Assembly: GCA_026387935.1 (NCBI GenBank)
Contig: JAPLKU010000013.1
Coordinates: forward strand, 62,001-126,000
DNA from: Gemmatimonadota bacterium
Lineage (GTDB): Bacteria; Gemmatimonadota; Gemmatimonadetes; Gemmatimonadales; Gemmatimonadaceae
DNA length: 64,000 bases
Direction: 5' to 3'
The notes below the pieces were generated by a model. It was not told where the DNA came from. It ran no database searches and saw only the letters and a list, made by a program, of their open reading frames with translations. Position numbers and translations under genes: made by a program. Of this stretch, positions 45,744 to 54,586 are shown one piece after another; the first letter of the stretch is position 1; each line of letters opens with the position of its first letter.

Positions 45744-47243
45744 GTGGCATCCGTCCGATCGCGCATCACCGTCGCGTACAGTGTCGCGACGATCATCAGC
45801 CTGAGTGTGCTGGCCGTGCTCTTCGGCGTTGAGCGCTACGTCGGCGTTGAGCAGGATCTCGCCGAACGCACGACGCGCACCGCCGCGCTTGCCGCGCGGG
45901 TCATCGAACGCCAGGGCGTGCAGGGCGTAACGCTCGACACCGCGTACGCCGCCGGCAACATGTTCAACCTCGGCGTGACGCGTGTGCTCGACGAGCTCAA
46001 CGGCTACTACATCGTCGTTGCCGATTCGACGGGCCGCATTCTCTACTGGTCGGAGCCGGTGCGTCGGATCTATTACCGCGGCTACGATGAAACGCTCCCG
46101 CCGGCGCAGCGGGCCCTGTATCGCATCGAGTTCGACAGCATCCGGAATGCCGCGCTCGGGATCGTCAATGCCGCCACGCCGCGCCGCGTGCAGCTCTCCA
46201 CCGAGCAGGTGCTGATGACGGCCCATCTGCCAGGCCAGCCGCTCCCCGGTGGGGTACGCCGTATCGTGGTTGGTATCTCCACCCAGCGACTCCGCGACGT
46301 GGTCTCCGAATCCATCAGTCTCGCGGTGCTGGCGTCACCGGTCCTGCTCGGGCTCTCCATTGGCGTCGCGTGGATGCTCTCGGGCCGCGTCCTTGAGCCG
46401 ATCGACCGCATGGTGGACGATGTCGCCGCCATTACGGACGGACGGTCGCTGCATCGGCGCGTCGTCCTCGAATCCGAAACCACCGATGAGCTCGGCCGCC
46501 TCGGCCAGACCGTCAATGACATGATCGCGCGTCTCGAAACCTCATTCAGCTCGCTCCGCCGCTTCACTGCCGACGCGAGCCACGAGCTGCGAACCCCCCT
46601 CACGGTCATCCGCGCTGACGTCGAACGCGCCATGAGCGTCGAAGACCAGTATGAAAAGGCTGTCGCGCTCGAGGAGGCGCTCCAGCAGGTCTCGCGCATG
46701 ACCGGCCTCGTCGAGTCGCTGTTGACGCTGGCTCGATCCGACGAAGGTCGTTTCGACATTATCCGCGAACCGGTGCCGCTCGAACCCCTGTTCCGCGAAG
46801 TGGTCGAAACGGCGACGATCCTCGGCGAAGACGCTGGGATTACCGTCACGCTTCCTGTCATCCAGCCTGTCACCGTATCGGCCGACGCCGAGCGTCTGCG
46901 GCAGCTGTTCCTGAATCTTGCCACCAACGCCATCAAATACACCCCGCGCGGTGGCATGATCGAGCTTTCACTGGAAACGCGCCACGATGAGGCCATCGTG
47001 ACCGTGCGCGACAACGGGATTGGCATCGCCGCCGCGGACCTGCCGTTCATCTTCGACCGTTTCTGGCGCGTGGACACGGTTCGGTCTCGCTCAGAGGGGA
47101 GCGGGGTGGGCCTCGGATTGGCCATTTGCCAGTGGATCGCGCAGGCCCACAACGGCCGAATCGACGTCACGTCGCGACTCGGTCGTGGGTCAACCTTCAC
47201 TGTGGTACTTCCGGCGCACCGGTCAAAGGGGGAGAACTCCTAA
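45744..47243 (+). CDS. HAMP-domain sensor histidine kinase
   Basis: A 499-residue membrane kinase: helix 1 (about 10-30), periplasmic sensor (about 31-185), helix 2 (about 190-215), HAMP (about 215-265), HisKA with phospho-His H280 in DASHELRTPLTVIRADVERA, and HATPase (N-box LFLNLATNAIKYTPRG, G1 DNGIGIA, G2 SGVGLGLAI). It starts GTG 45744, 19 bases after the response regulator gene. The sensor has no motif that reveals the signal. Confidence 0.95.
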   Translation: MASVRSRITVAYSVATIISLSVLAVLFGVERYVGVEQDLAERTTRTAALAARVIERQGVQGVTLDTAYAAGNMFNLGVTRVLDELNGYYIVVADSTGRILYWSEPVRRIYYRGYDETLPPAQRALYRIEFDSIRNAALGIVNAATPRRVQLSTEQVLMTAHLPGQPLPGGVRRIVVGISTQRLRDVVSESISLAVLASPVLLGLSIGVAWMLSGRVLEPIDRMVDDVAAITDGRSLHRRVVLESETTDELGRLGQTVNDMIARLETSFSSLRRFTADASHELRTPLTVIRADVERAMSVEDQYEKAVALEEALQQVSRMTGLVESLLTLARSDEGRFDIIREPVPLEPLFREVVETATILGEDAGITVTLPVIQPVTVSADAERLRQLFLNLATNAIKYTPRGGMIELSLETRHDEAIVTVRDNGIGIAAADLPFIFDRFWRVDTVRSRSEGSGVGLGLAICQWIAQAHNGRIDVTSRLGRGSTFTVVLPAHRSKGENS

Positions 47244-47249
47244 CTCGGC

Positions 47250-47266
47250 CTTAAGCAATTCTTAAT
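47250..47266 (+). promoter_or_regulatory. PmrA-box-like direct repeat (OmpR-family site)
   Basis: CTTAAG-CAATT-CTTAAT fits YTTAAK-N5-YTTAAK, the box of PmrA/BasR-type response regulators. It sits 7 bases after the kinase stop and 87 bases before the tonB start codon, so it could regulate the tonB-exbBD operon through the adjacent two-component pair. Confidence 0.5.
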
Positions 47267-47353
47267 CTTTCGGCTATTACCACGTCATGGCGCTACCTGT
47301 ACTTTCTTGTGTCGCAGGTGGCTTCGCGTTCACACCACGCACGAGGTGCCCTT

Positions 47354-48034
47354 TTGTTTAACAACCTGCTCGAGTCAAGACCGGTCAAGGCGCGCTCGAC
47401 CTTCAGCACTGTTATGAGCCTCGTGTTTCACACGGTGCTCATCGCGCTGGCGGTCAAGGCAACGCTTCAGGCCACGCAGGAGAAGGAAAAGATTGAAGAG
47501 AAGGTGAGTTTCGTCGAAGTGAAGAAAGACGAACCACCTCCGCCGAAGCCCCCGCCGCAAGAAGCCCCGCCACCACCGCAGAGCTTCCAGGTACTCACCG
47601 CTCCGGTGAATATCCCGAACGTGCTCCCCGACATCGACCTTACCGCGAAGCTCACGAACGAAAGTGACTTCACGGGCAAGGGTATTCAGTCGGCCAAAGC
47701 GAGCACGAACATGGCCAAGCCGGAAGGCGACCAGCCGTACTTCGAGTTCATGGTCGAAAAGCCGGTGACGGAGCAGTCGAATACCCAGCGACCGCGGTAT
47801 CCCGACATTCTCAAGTCCGCCGGCGTCGAGGGTGAAGTCCTTGCCCAGTTCGTCGTCGACACGACAGGTCATGTCGAGATCAACACGTTCAAGGTGCTCA
47901 AGACGTCGCATGAGCTTTTCGCGGCGGCCGTTCGCTCGGCACTGCCGGGCATGCGATTCATTCCGGCCGAAGTGGGCCAGAAGCGTGTACGTCAGCTCGT
48001 TCAGCAGCCATTCGTCTTCGCGATTTCCAAGTAA
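47354..48034 (+). CDS. tonB: TonB-family energy transducer
   Basis: A 226-residue protein: one N-terminal helix (about 20-42), a Pro/Glu/Lys-rich linker (KKDEPPPPKPPPQEAPPPPQ) and a TonB C-terminal domain (PRYPDILKSAGVEGEVLAQFVVDTTGHVE ... AAVRSALPGMRFIPA). It passes proton-motive energy from ExbB/ExbD to outer-membrane receptors. I chose TTG 47354 because GAGGTG lies 5 bases before it; an upstream GTG at 47309 would add 15 residues without resemblance. Head of the tonB-exbB-exbD-exbD operon. Confidence 0.9.
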   Translation: MFNNLLESRPVKARSTFSTVMSLVFHTVLIALAVKATLQATQEKEKIEEKVSFVEVKKDEPPPPKPPPQEAPPPPQSFQVLTAPVNIPNVLPDIDLTAKLTNESDFTGKGIQSAKASTNMAKPEGDQPYFEFMVEKPVTEQSNTQRPRYPDILKSAGVEGEVLAQFVVDTTGHVEINTFKVLKTSHELFAAAVRSALPGMRFIPAEVGQKRVRQLVQQPFVFAISK

Positions 48035-48074
48035 GCGCCTCCTTTTCCTACACGTTCCAGGAGACACCTAAGTT

Positions 48075-48806
48075 ATGAATCTCTCGCTTATCGATCTCTA
48101 CGGCACCATGGGCGGGTTCGCCAAGGGCATCATCGCCACCCTGGCGATCATGTCCATCTGGTCGCTCACCGTCATGATCCAGAAGTGGTGGTTCCTGCGC
48201 TCCGCACAGTCCGAGACGCGCAAGTTCGCCCCTGAGTTCTCGCAGTTCCTCGAAGAAGACAACCTCACGGAAGCGATCAAGCTGGCCGAGGGCTACAAGA
48301 AGTCGCATGTCGCCCGCGTGCTCGGCAACGCCCTGTCGGAAATCAAGCCGCTCATCGCGGACGGTTCGGTGACGGTGTCGGACATCAACTCGGCAGAGCG
48401 CGCGATCGAGCGTGAAATGCTGATGACGATCGTCCTCATCAAGCGCGGCCTGGGCATTCTGGCCACGACGGGTTCGACCGCACCGTTCGTCGGTCTGCTC
48501 GGCACGACGATGGGCATCGTGAACGCCTTCACGGGCATGGCCACGTCGGGCGGCGGCGGACTCGGCGCCATCTCGGCCGGTATCGCAGAAGCTCTTATCA
48601 CGACGGCATTCGGCCTCATGGTCGCCATCCCGGCCGTGTGGGCGTACAACTATTTCCAGACGAAGGTCGACAACATCACGGCCGAAATGACGTATTCGTC
48701 GAAGGAAATGATCGACTATCTCATCAAGGGCGTCTCGGGCGAGTTCGGCCGTAGCCGCTTCACGCGCGAGTTCAACACGGCTGCGCAGAACGCAGCAAAG
48801 ATCTAG
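48075..48806 (+). CDS. exbB: ExbB/TolQ-type proton channel subunit
   Basis: A 243-residue MotA/TolQ/ExbB family protein: three membrane helices (about 16-37, 131-155, 176-197) and the motifs LATTGSTAPFVGLLGTTMGIVNAF and ISAGIAEALITTAFGLMVAIPAVWAYN. AGGAGA precedes ATG 48075. Works with ExbD to harvest proton-motive force. Confidence 0.95.
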   Translation: MNLSLIDLYGTMGGFAKGIIATLAIMSIWSLTVMIQKWWFLRSAQSETRKFAPEFSQFLEEDNLTEAIKLAEGYKKSHVARVLGNALSEIKPLIADGSVTVSDINSAERAIEREMLMTIVLIKRGLGILATTGSTAPFVGLLGTTMGIVNAFTGMATSGGGGLGAISAGIAEALITTAFGLMVAIPAVWAYNYFQTKVDNITAEMTYSSKEMIDYLIKGVSGEFGRSRFTREFNTAAQNAAKI

Positions 48807-48842
48807 AGAAACGGATACCCACCTAGACGGAGGTAATCCGGA

Positions 48843-49337
48843 ATGTCAGTTCAGCTCTCATCAGAATCGATCAAGTCGGAGCCGAACGTCACGCCGATGA
48901 TCGACGTGATGCTCGTGCTCCTGATCATCTTCATGATCATCATCCCGGCACTCATGGCGGGTTTCAACGCTGTGCCGCCGTCGGGGCAGAACCTCAAAGT
49001 CCATCCGAACGAGGACGACGACATCGTCTTCGGCATCGACGCGGACGGCAAGTTCTACCTGAACAAGAAGGAAACGTCCGACGCGGCGATTGCGTCCGCG
49101 ATCCGCGCGCTCTACGACGCGCGGACGATCGACAAGATCATGTACATCAAGGCCGACAAGGGCATCAAGTACGACCGCGTGATGGAGGCGATGGAAATCG
49201 CGTCGAACCAGGGTGTTCGCGTAGCGGCGCTCATCACCGACCAGAACCCGGGTTCGAAATCACTGATTGAGGCCGACAACGCGGGCCAAGATCTTGGGAT
49301 CAAGAGCAGCAGCGATAAAAATGGAGGAAAGCCCTAA
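48843..49337 (+). CDS. exbD: ExbD/TolR-type protein 1
   Basis: A 164-residue protein with a single N-terminal helix (about 21-42) carrying the functional acid in NVTPMIDVMLVLLIIFM (Asp about residue 20), and a periplasmic TolR-type domain with YIKADKGIKYDRVMEAMEIASNQGV. GGAGG precedes the ATG by about 9 bases. Its TAA shares one base with the start of the second ExbD gene (TAATG). Confidence 0.9.
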   Translation: MSVQLSSESIKSEPNVTPMIDVMLVLLIIFMIIIPALMAGFNAVPPSGQNLKVHPNEDDDIVFGIDADGKFYLNKKETSDAAIASAIRALYDARTIDKIMYIKADKGIKYDRVMEAMEIASNQGVRVAALITDQNPGSKSLIEADNAGQDLGIKSSSDKNGGKP

Positions 49338-49765
49338 TGGGAATGAGCGCAGGTGGGAGCGGCGGCTATACGTCCGAGCCGAACCTCACGCCAATGATCG
49401 ATGTCCTCCTGGTGCTGCTCATCATTTTCATGGTGATCATCCCGATGGGGCGAAAGGCGTTCGACGTGCAGCTGCCGGATCCGACTGCACCGCCGCCGCC
49501 GAAGAATCAGAAGGCTGACCAGATCGTGCTCGAGGTCAACCCGGGTGGCGAATATCTGATCAACAAGGCGCCAGTCGCCAAAGAGCAGTTGCTCACGAAG
49601 CTCACCGAGATCTACAAGGATCGTCCGGCGAAGATTCTCTTCGTGAAGGGTGATCCGCTGGTCACGTACCAGGAAGTCATCTTTGGTATGGACCAAGCGC
49701 GTGGTGCCGGCGTGAAGGTCGTTGGCGCAACCCCGCGAACACCGGTGGCCGGGGCAAAGAAGTAA
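49337..49765 (+). CDS. exbD: ExbD/TolR-type protein 2
   Basis: A 142-residue ExbD with the same layout: NLTPMIDVLLVLLIIFMVIIPMG at the membrane helix and PAKILFVKGDPLVTYQEVIFGMDQARGAGVKVVG in the soluble part. Two ExbD proteins per ExbB, coded together, are typical in Bacteroidota- and Gemmatimonadota-like operons. A terminator follows 17 bases on. Confidence 0.9.
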   Translation: MGMSAGGSGGYTSEPNLTPMIDVLLVLLIIFMVIIPMGRKAFDVQLPDPTAPPPPKNQKADQIVLEVNPGGEYLINKAPVAKEQLLTKLTEIYKDRPAKILFVKGDPLVTYQEVIFGMDQARGAGVKVVGATPRTPVAGAKK

Positions 49766-49781
49766 CGCAACATTGAATGTT

Positions 49782-49823
49782 TGATACGACCGGCGAACCT
49801 TTTGGGGCTCGCCGGTCGTATCA
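49782..49823 (+). terminator. Rho-independent terminator after exbD
   Basis: TGATACGACCGGCGA (49782-49796) pairs with TCGCCGGTCGTATCA (49809-49823), perfect 15-bp stem, followed by TTTAAGG. It separates the first tonB operon from the second tonB-like gene. Confidence 0.85.
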
Positions 49824-49832
49824 TTTAAGGAC

Positions 49833-50627
49833 ATGACTCTCGTCCCATCCTCAGCCCCCGGACCGCGCGCCAAGTACCGGCCGCCCATCGGGATTCCCCT
49901 CACCCGCGAGTCAAGCACGGGGAGCGCCATCGCGTCCGTGCTGCTACACGCGCTCATCATCTTCCTTATCGTCGGTCCCGTGCTCATGCACGAGATCATC
50001 GTCTCGGAGAACAAAGGGGCCGGTGGCAAGGGACCGGCTGGTGGCGGTGGTGGCGGGCGCCGCGGTGCGGAGCGTTTGAACTATGTCGAGGTGGCTCCTC
50101 CGCCACCGCCGCCCATTCAGAAGCCGTCCACGCAACCGCAGCTTGTCCCACCTCCGGTGGTCAAGCCGCCCGAGCCGCAGCCTGAGCCCCCGAAATCTGA
50201 GGCCCAGCCCACTCCGACGCCTGTCGCCAACGCCGCGGGCACAGGCGGCGCCGGGAACGACGGCGGGAAGGGAAATGGTCCCGGCACAGGCGGAGGCACG
50301 GGTTCTGGTGAAGGAACAGGGCGCGGCTCTGGAAACGGGCCAGGGACCGGCGGCGGGACTGGGCGCATTTATCCGCCCTACGTCACGAATCTCGCGCTCC
50401 TGCCGATGCCGGTGCCGTCGAAAGTGCGCCCGTACACGCTGACGGCCGTCTTCGAAGTGGACGAGACAGGGAAGGCGAAGCTGCTGCGCTTCAATGAGTC
50501 GAAAGACGGTGACTACAACAAGAAGATCCGCCTGATGCTGCAGGAAATCAGGTTTCGTCCAGCGACACGTTCGGACGGCACGCCGGTCCGCGACACGACC
50601 ACCATCGTCGCCGAAGCCAAGCTCTAG
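49833..50627 (+). CDS. Second TonB-family protein with Gly-rich linker
   Basis: A 264-residue protein: one helix (about 31-55), a long linker rich in Gly and Pro (GGKGPAGGGGGGRRG; VEVAPPPPPPIQKPSTQPQ; GGGTGSGEGTGRGSG repeats, about 61-182), then a TonB C-terminal-like fold (about 183-264; YTLTAVFEVDETGKAKLLRFNES ... LQEIRFRPATRSDG). The domain is shorter than classic TonB but fits the TonB_C group. Starts at ATG 49833, 68 bases after exbD and behind its terminator, so it has its own promoter or depends on read-through. Confidence 0.75.
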   Translation: MTLVPSSAPGPRAKYRPPIGIPLTRESSTGSAIASVLLHALIIFLIVGPVLMHEIIVSENKGAGGKGPAGGGGGGRRGAERLNYVEVAPPPPPPIQKPSTQPQLVPPPVVKPPEPQPEPPKSEAQPTPTPVANAAGTGGAGNDGGKGNGPGTGGGTGSGEGTGRGSGNGPGTGGGTGRIYPPYVTNLALLPMPVPSKVRPYTLTAVFEVDETGKAKLLRFNESKDGDYNKKIRLMLQEIRFRPATRSDGTPVRDTTTIVAEAKL

Positions 50628-50630
50628 AGT

Positions 50631-50663
50631 TGTGGTCGCTGTGTGGTCGCTGTGTGGTCGCTG
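50631..50663. repeat. Perfect 11-bp tandem repeat, three copies
   Basis: TGTGGTCGCTG occurs at 50631, 50642 and 50653 without mismatch, immediately after the second tonB-like stop codon. The rest of the 116-base gap before the pyrophosphatase holds no gene. Confidence 0.95.
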
Positions 50664-50743
50664 GCTGACCCTACCCTCACGCCGACGGCGGGGGTAACTT
50701 TCAGAGATTAGACGCAAAGCGTGGCGCCACAAGGACATGGCGC

Positions 50744-52951
50744 TTGTTTCTCTATTCCAAATATCTCGCTCTCATGCCTCTTTCGACTCTCCTCTTGATC
50801 GTGCTCGGCGGCAGCGTCGGTGCGCTCATCTTCGCCGTTGGCCTGTCGCGCTGGGTGCTCGCCCGCGACACGGGAACACCTGCCATGCGGGTGATCTCCG
50901 ACGCCATTCAGGAGGGCGCTGAGGCGTACCTTCGCCGCCAGAACAGGACGATAGCCAGGCTCGCCATCCTCGTGGCGATCGTATTGGCTTTTGGCTACGG
51001 CGTACTTCGGCAGTCCATCGCGGCTGACCCGGTTGCCGACCGCACGATGCTGGCCTTCTATGTGACCGTCTCATTCCTGCTCGGTGCGCTTTCGTCGGGC
51101 ATCGCCGGCTACATGGGAATGTGGGTCTCGATTCGCACGAACATTCGCGTGGCCGCTGCGGCCACGCAGTCGCTGAATGCCGCGCTGCAGACCGCGCTTC
51201 GCGGCGGCGCCGTGAGCGGGTTGTTCACCGTCGCCATGTCGCTCCTCGGTGTCGGCGGCCTCTTCGCCGTGCTGACGATGTTTGCGCCTGCGGGCGTCGA
51301 CGCATCGGTGTGGGTCCAGAAGATTCCGTTCGTGATTGTCGGGTACGGCTTTGGTGCGAGCTTCGTGGCCCTCTTCGCGCAGCTCGGCGGCGGTATCTAC
51401 ACGAAGGCCGCTGACGTTGGCGCGGACCTCGTTGGCAAGGTCGAAGCCGGCATTCCAGAAGACGATCCGCGCAATCCTGCCGTGATCGCCGATCTCGTCG
51501 GTGACAACGTCGGCGATTGCGCCGGTCGTGGCGCCGATCTGTTCGAGTCCATTGCCGCTGAGAACATCGGCGCGATGATTCTCGGCGTGCTGCTGTTCAA
51601 GTCGTTCGGTGTCTCCGGCATTCTCTTCCCGCTCGTCGTCGGCGCGGTGGGCATGGTCGCCTCGATCATCGGCATCATGTCGGTCAAGGCGCGTGAAGAC
51701 GAAGATCCGATGAACGCGCTGAACCGTGGCTTCTACCTGACCACGGCGCTCGTCTCGGTGGCTATGTTCTTCCTCTGCAAGACGCTGCTCGTCGCGCCCG
51801 ATGCGCCGGACGCCTGGTGGCACTTTTTTGCCTGCGCGATGGTCGGTGTGGCCACGTCGGTCGCTTTCGTCTTCATCACGCAGTACTACACCGAGTATCG
51901 CTACCGTCCCGTGCAGTCGATCGCCGATGCGTCGCTGACGGGTCCGGCCACTAACATCATCATGGGTCTCTCAGTTGGCATGGAGTCAACCGTGATGCCG
52001 GTAATCACGATCGGCATCGCGCTGGTCTCAAGCTTCCTTCTCGGGCGCTCAAGCGGCCTGATGATTGACGGCGCACCGGCCGGCGGCCTCTTCGGCACCG
52101 CGGTCGCCACGATGGGCATGCTTGGTTCCGCTGGCTACATCCTCGCGATGGACGTGTTCGGCCCGATTACGGACAACGCCGGCGGCATCGTCGAAATGTC
52201 GAAGCAGCCGGAGTCGATTCGTGAGAAGACCGACCGCCTCGACGCGGTGGGCAACACTACGAAGGCGCTCACCAAGGGCTACGCCATTGGATCGGCGGCG
52301 CTCGCAGCCTTCCTGCTCTTCTCGGCGTACCTCGACGAAGTTCGCAACTACACGAACGAAGCACTGCATGTTGACCTGAGCAAGCCGCCGGTGTTTGTGG
52401 CCGGCCTGCTCGGCGCGATGCTCGTGTTCTGGTTCAGCTCGCTCGCCCTCCGCGCGGTGAGCCGCGCGGCGCAGAGCGTGATCGAAGAAGTGCGCCGCCA
52501 GTTCAAGGAAAAGCCGGGCATCATGCTCGGCACCGACAAGCCTGACTACGGCGCCTGCGTGGACATCGTGACGAAAGGTGCGCTCCGCGCCATGGTGCTA
52601 CCGGGCGCGCTCGTGGTGCTCTTCCCAATTGTTGTTGGCGTCTCGTTCAAGCTGATTGGCGGACCGTCGGAACGGCTCGGCGCCGAGGCCGTCGCTGGGT
52701 TCCTGATGGTCGCGACGATTACGGGAATTCTCATGGCCGGCTTCCTGAACAACGGCGGCGGCGCCTGGGACAATGCCAAGAAGTACATCGAGACTGGTGT
52801 GCATGGCGGCAAGAAGTCCGAAGCGCACAAGGCGGCCGTGGTGGGCGATACAGTTGGCGATCCGTTCAAGGATACGGCCGGCCCATCGCTGCACGTGTTG
52901 ATCAAGCTGCTCTCGACGATCACGCTGGTACTCGCCCCACTGTTCATCTGA
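50744..52951 (+). CDS. hppA: Membrane-bound H+-translocating pyrophosphatase
   Basis: A 735-residue membrane pyrophosphatase with about 16 helices and the catalytic signatures GGGIYTKAADVGADLVGKVE (from about residue 215), DNVGDCAGRGADLFES and AVVGDTVGDPFKDTAGPSLHVLIKL. Lys507 in GNTTKALTKGY is at the site where K+-dependent forms have Ala, so it should be K+-independent, hence likely proton-pumping. It hydrolyses PPi to build ion gradient. TTG 50744 was chosen since AAGGA lies about 8 bases upstream; ATG 50774 is an alternative. A hairpin follows the gene at 52962. Confidence 0.95.
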   Translation: MFLYSKYLALMPLSTLLLIVLGGSVGALIFAVGLSRWVLARDTGTPAMRVISDAIQEGAEAYLRRQNRTIARLAILVAIVLAFGYGVLRQSIAADPVADRTMLAFYVTVSFLLGALSSGIAGYMGMWVSIRTNIRVAAAATQSLNAALQTALRGGAVSGLFTVAMSLLGVGGLFAVLTMFAPAGVDASVWVQKIPFVIVGYGFGASFVALFAQLGGGIYTKAADVGADLVGKVEAGIPEDDPRNPAVIADLVGDNVGDCAGRGADLFESIAAENIGAMILGVLLFKSFGVSGILFPLVVGAVGMVASIIGIMSVKAREDEDPMNALNRGFYLTTALVSVAMFFLCKTLLVAPDAPDAWWHFFACAMVGVATSVAFVFITQYYTEYRYRPVQSIADASLTGPATNIIMGLSVGMESTVMPVITIGIALVSSFLLGRSSGLMIDGAPAGGLFGTAVATMGMLGSAGYILAMDVFGPITDNAGGIVEMSKQPESIREKTDRLDAVGNTTKALTKGYAIGSAALAAFLLFSAYLDEVRNYTNEALHVDLSKPPVFVAGLLGAMLVFWFSSLALRAVSRAAQSVIEEVRRQFKEKPGIMLGTDKPDYGACVDIVTKGALRAMVLPGALVVLFPIVVGVSFKLIGGPSERLGAEAVAGFLMVATITGILMAGFLNNGGGAWDNAKKYIETGVHGGKKSEAHKAAVVGDTVGDPFKDTAGPSLHVLIKLLSTITLVLAPLFI

Positions 52952-52961
52952 TTCGAGTTCC

Positions 52962-52991
52962 GCGGCCCGCCACCACACGGTGGCGGGCCGC
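52962..52991 (+). terminator. Hairpin after hppA
   Basis: GCGGCCCGCCACC (52962-52974), loop ACAC, GGTGGCGGGCCGC (52979-52991): perfect 13-bp stem, 11 bases after the stop codon, but without a T-run. Likely terminator or 3' stabiliser. Confidence 0.7.
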
Positions 52992-53035
52992 CGTGCATTG
53001 GCTGGTGTAGAAGGTCCACTCCTTCATCTGACGCC

Positions 53036-54529
53036 ATGTCCTCGTTGTTCGCCCGCAAGCCTATTGCCGACCTCGTGCCCGAAGGGCAGGAGGGCACTGG
53101 CCTCCGCCGTACGCTCGGCACGCTTGATCTCGTCGCGCTTTCCATTGGCGCGGTGATCGGCGCCGGCATCTTCTCGTCGATCGGCACGTCCGCTGCCGGC
53201 CAGATGGCCGCCGACGGCGTGACCGTTGTTCGGTACGGCGCAGGACCGGCGCTGGTGATCTCGTTCCTCCTGCTTGGCGGGGTATGCGCGCTCGCGGCGC
53301 TTTGTTACGCCGAGCTGACGTCGATGATTCCGCAGGCCGGCAGCGCGTACGCGTATTCATACGCGACGCTCGGCGAACTGGTCGCCTGGATCATTGGCTG
53401 GGATCTGATTCTTGAATACGCCGTCGGCAACGTGGCGGTCGCGATCAGCTGGAGCGGATATTTCGTGTCGCTCATGTCCGGCTTCGGCATCACGATGCCC
53501 GATTGGTTGATTCACGGGTACCGCGAAGTGCTGCTTGCGGCTCCCGATTCGCCCCTCAAGCACCTGATGGCCGACGCGCCGCACATCGGGGGCATTCCGG
53601 TGTTGCTCAATGTGCCGGCGTTCCTGATTGTGGCGGCGATCACCGGGTTGCTCGTGATTGGCGTGAAGGAAAGCAACCAGGTCAACAAGGTGATGGTCGC
53701 CATCAAGCTGGTCGTGCTGGCGGTGTTCATTGTTGTAGGTGCGCAGCACATCGACATGGCGAACTACACGCCATATGCGCCGAATGGATTCCGTGGAATC
53801 CACCAGGGTGCGGCGATTGTGTTCTTTGCCTACATCGGTTTCGACGCGATTTCGACGGCCGCTGAGGAAACGAAGGATCCGCAGCGCACCATGCCGCGCG
53901 GAATTCTCCTCGGGCTGCTCGTATGCACGATTATCTATGTGGCGGTCGGAGCGGTTGCGACCGGACTCGTGCCGTACAAGCAGCTCCTCGCGAACGATCC
54001 CCTCGCCGCGGCATTCAATCAGGCGGGGTTGCAGCGCTTCAGCTGGTTCATCTCGCTTGGCGCCGTCGTCGCAACCAGCGCCGTACTCCTGGTGTTCCAG
54101 TACGGCCAGGCGCGCATCCTGATGGCCATGTCGCGCGACGGATTTCTTCCGAAGTGGGCCGCGAAGATCCATCCCAAGTTCCGCACGCCGCACATCACCA
54201 CGGTCGTGATCGGTGCGTTCGTCGCCACCTGGTCGCTGCTGGGCGATGCCAGCGAGACCTATGACCTCACGAACATCGGCACGTTGTTCGCCTTTATGCT
54301 CGTCGCCATCGGCGTGCTCGTCCTGCGAAAGATCGAGCCGGACCGTCCGCGGCCTTTCCGGATCAAGTTTGTCTGGCCAGTGGCGATTCTCAGCGCGGCC
54401 GCCTGCGTGTTCGTGATGTTCGGCCTCCCCATTGAAGCCTGGCAGCGCTTTGGCGTCTGGCTCGTGGTCGGGCTCGTGATCTACTTTGCATACGGATACA
54501 AGCGGTCAGTGCTGCGCGCGAAGTCATAA
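53036..54529 (+). CDS. APC-superfamily amino acid permease (CAT-like)
   Basis: A 497-residue membrane protein with 12-14 helices. Opening LRRTLGTLDLVALSIGAVIGAGIFSSIG (about 23-50) and CYAELTSMIPQAGSAYAYSYATLGELVAWIIGWDLILEYAVG are typical of the cationic-amino-acid-transporter (CAT) group within APC. GFDAISTAAEETKDPQRTMPRGI gives the second family signature. Probable amino-acid uptake or exchange; substrate not assigned. ATG 53036 is conserved in position. Confidence 0.9.
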   Translation: MSSLFARKPIADLVPEGQEGTGLRRTLGTLDLVALSIGAVIGAGIFSSIGTSAAGQMAADGVTVVRYGAGPALVISFLLLGGVCALAALCYAELTSMIPQAGSAYAYSYATLGELVAWIIGWDLILEYAVGNVAVAISWSGYFVSLMSGFGITMPDWLIHGYREVLLAAPDSPLKHLMADAPHIGGIPVLLNVPAFLIVAAITGLLVIGVKESNQVNKVMVAIKLVVLAVFIVVGAQHIDMANYTPYAPNGFRGIHQGAAIVFFAYIGFDAISTAAEETKDPQRTMPRGILLGLLVCTIIYVAVGAVATGLVPYKQLLANDPLAAAFNQAGLQRFSWFISLGAVVATSAVLLVFQYGQARILMAMSRDGFLPKWAAKIHPKFRTPHITTVVIGAFVATWSLLGDASETYDLTNIGTLFAFMLVAIGVLVLRKIEPDRPRPFRIKFVWPVAILSAAACVFVMFGLPIEAWQRFGVWLVVGLVIYFAYGYKRSVLRAKS

Positions 54530-54586
54530 CGCACCTGCTCGATGCCGTGAGCCGTCAACCGTAAACCGTCAACCCGTGTTGCTCTT

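Noticed and set aside
50737-50922. 61-codon frame starting at ATG 50737 before hppA
   Set aside because: It overlaps the first third-kilobase of hppA in another frame and has no recognisable protein; the AAGGA site better serves TTG 50744.
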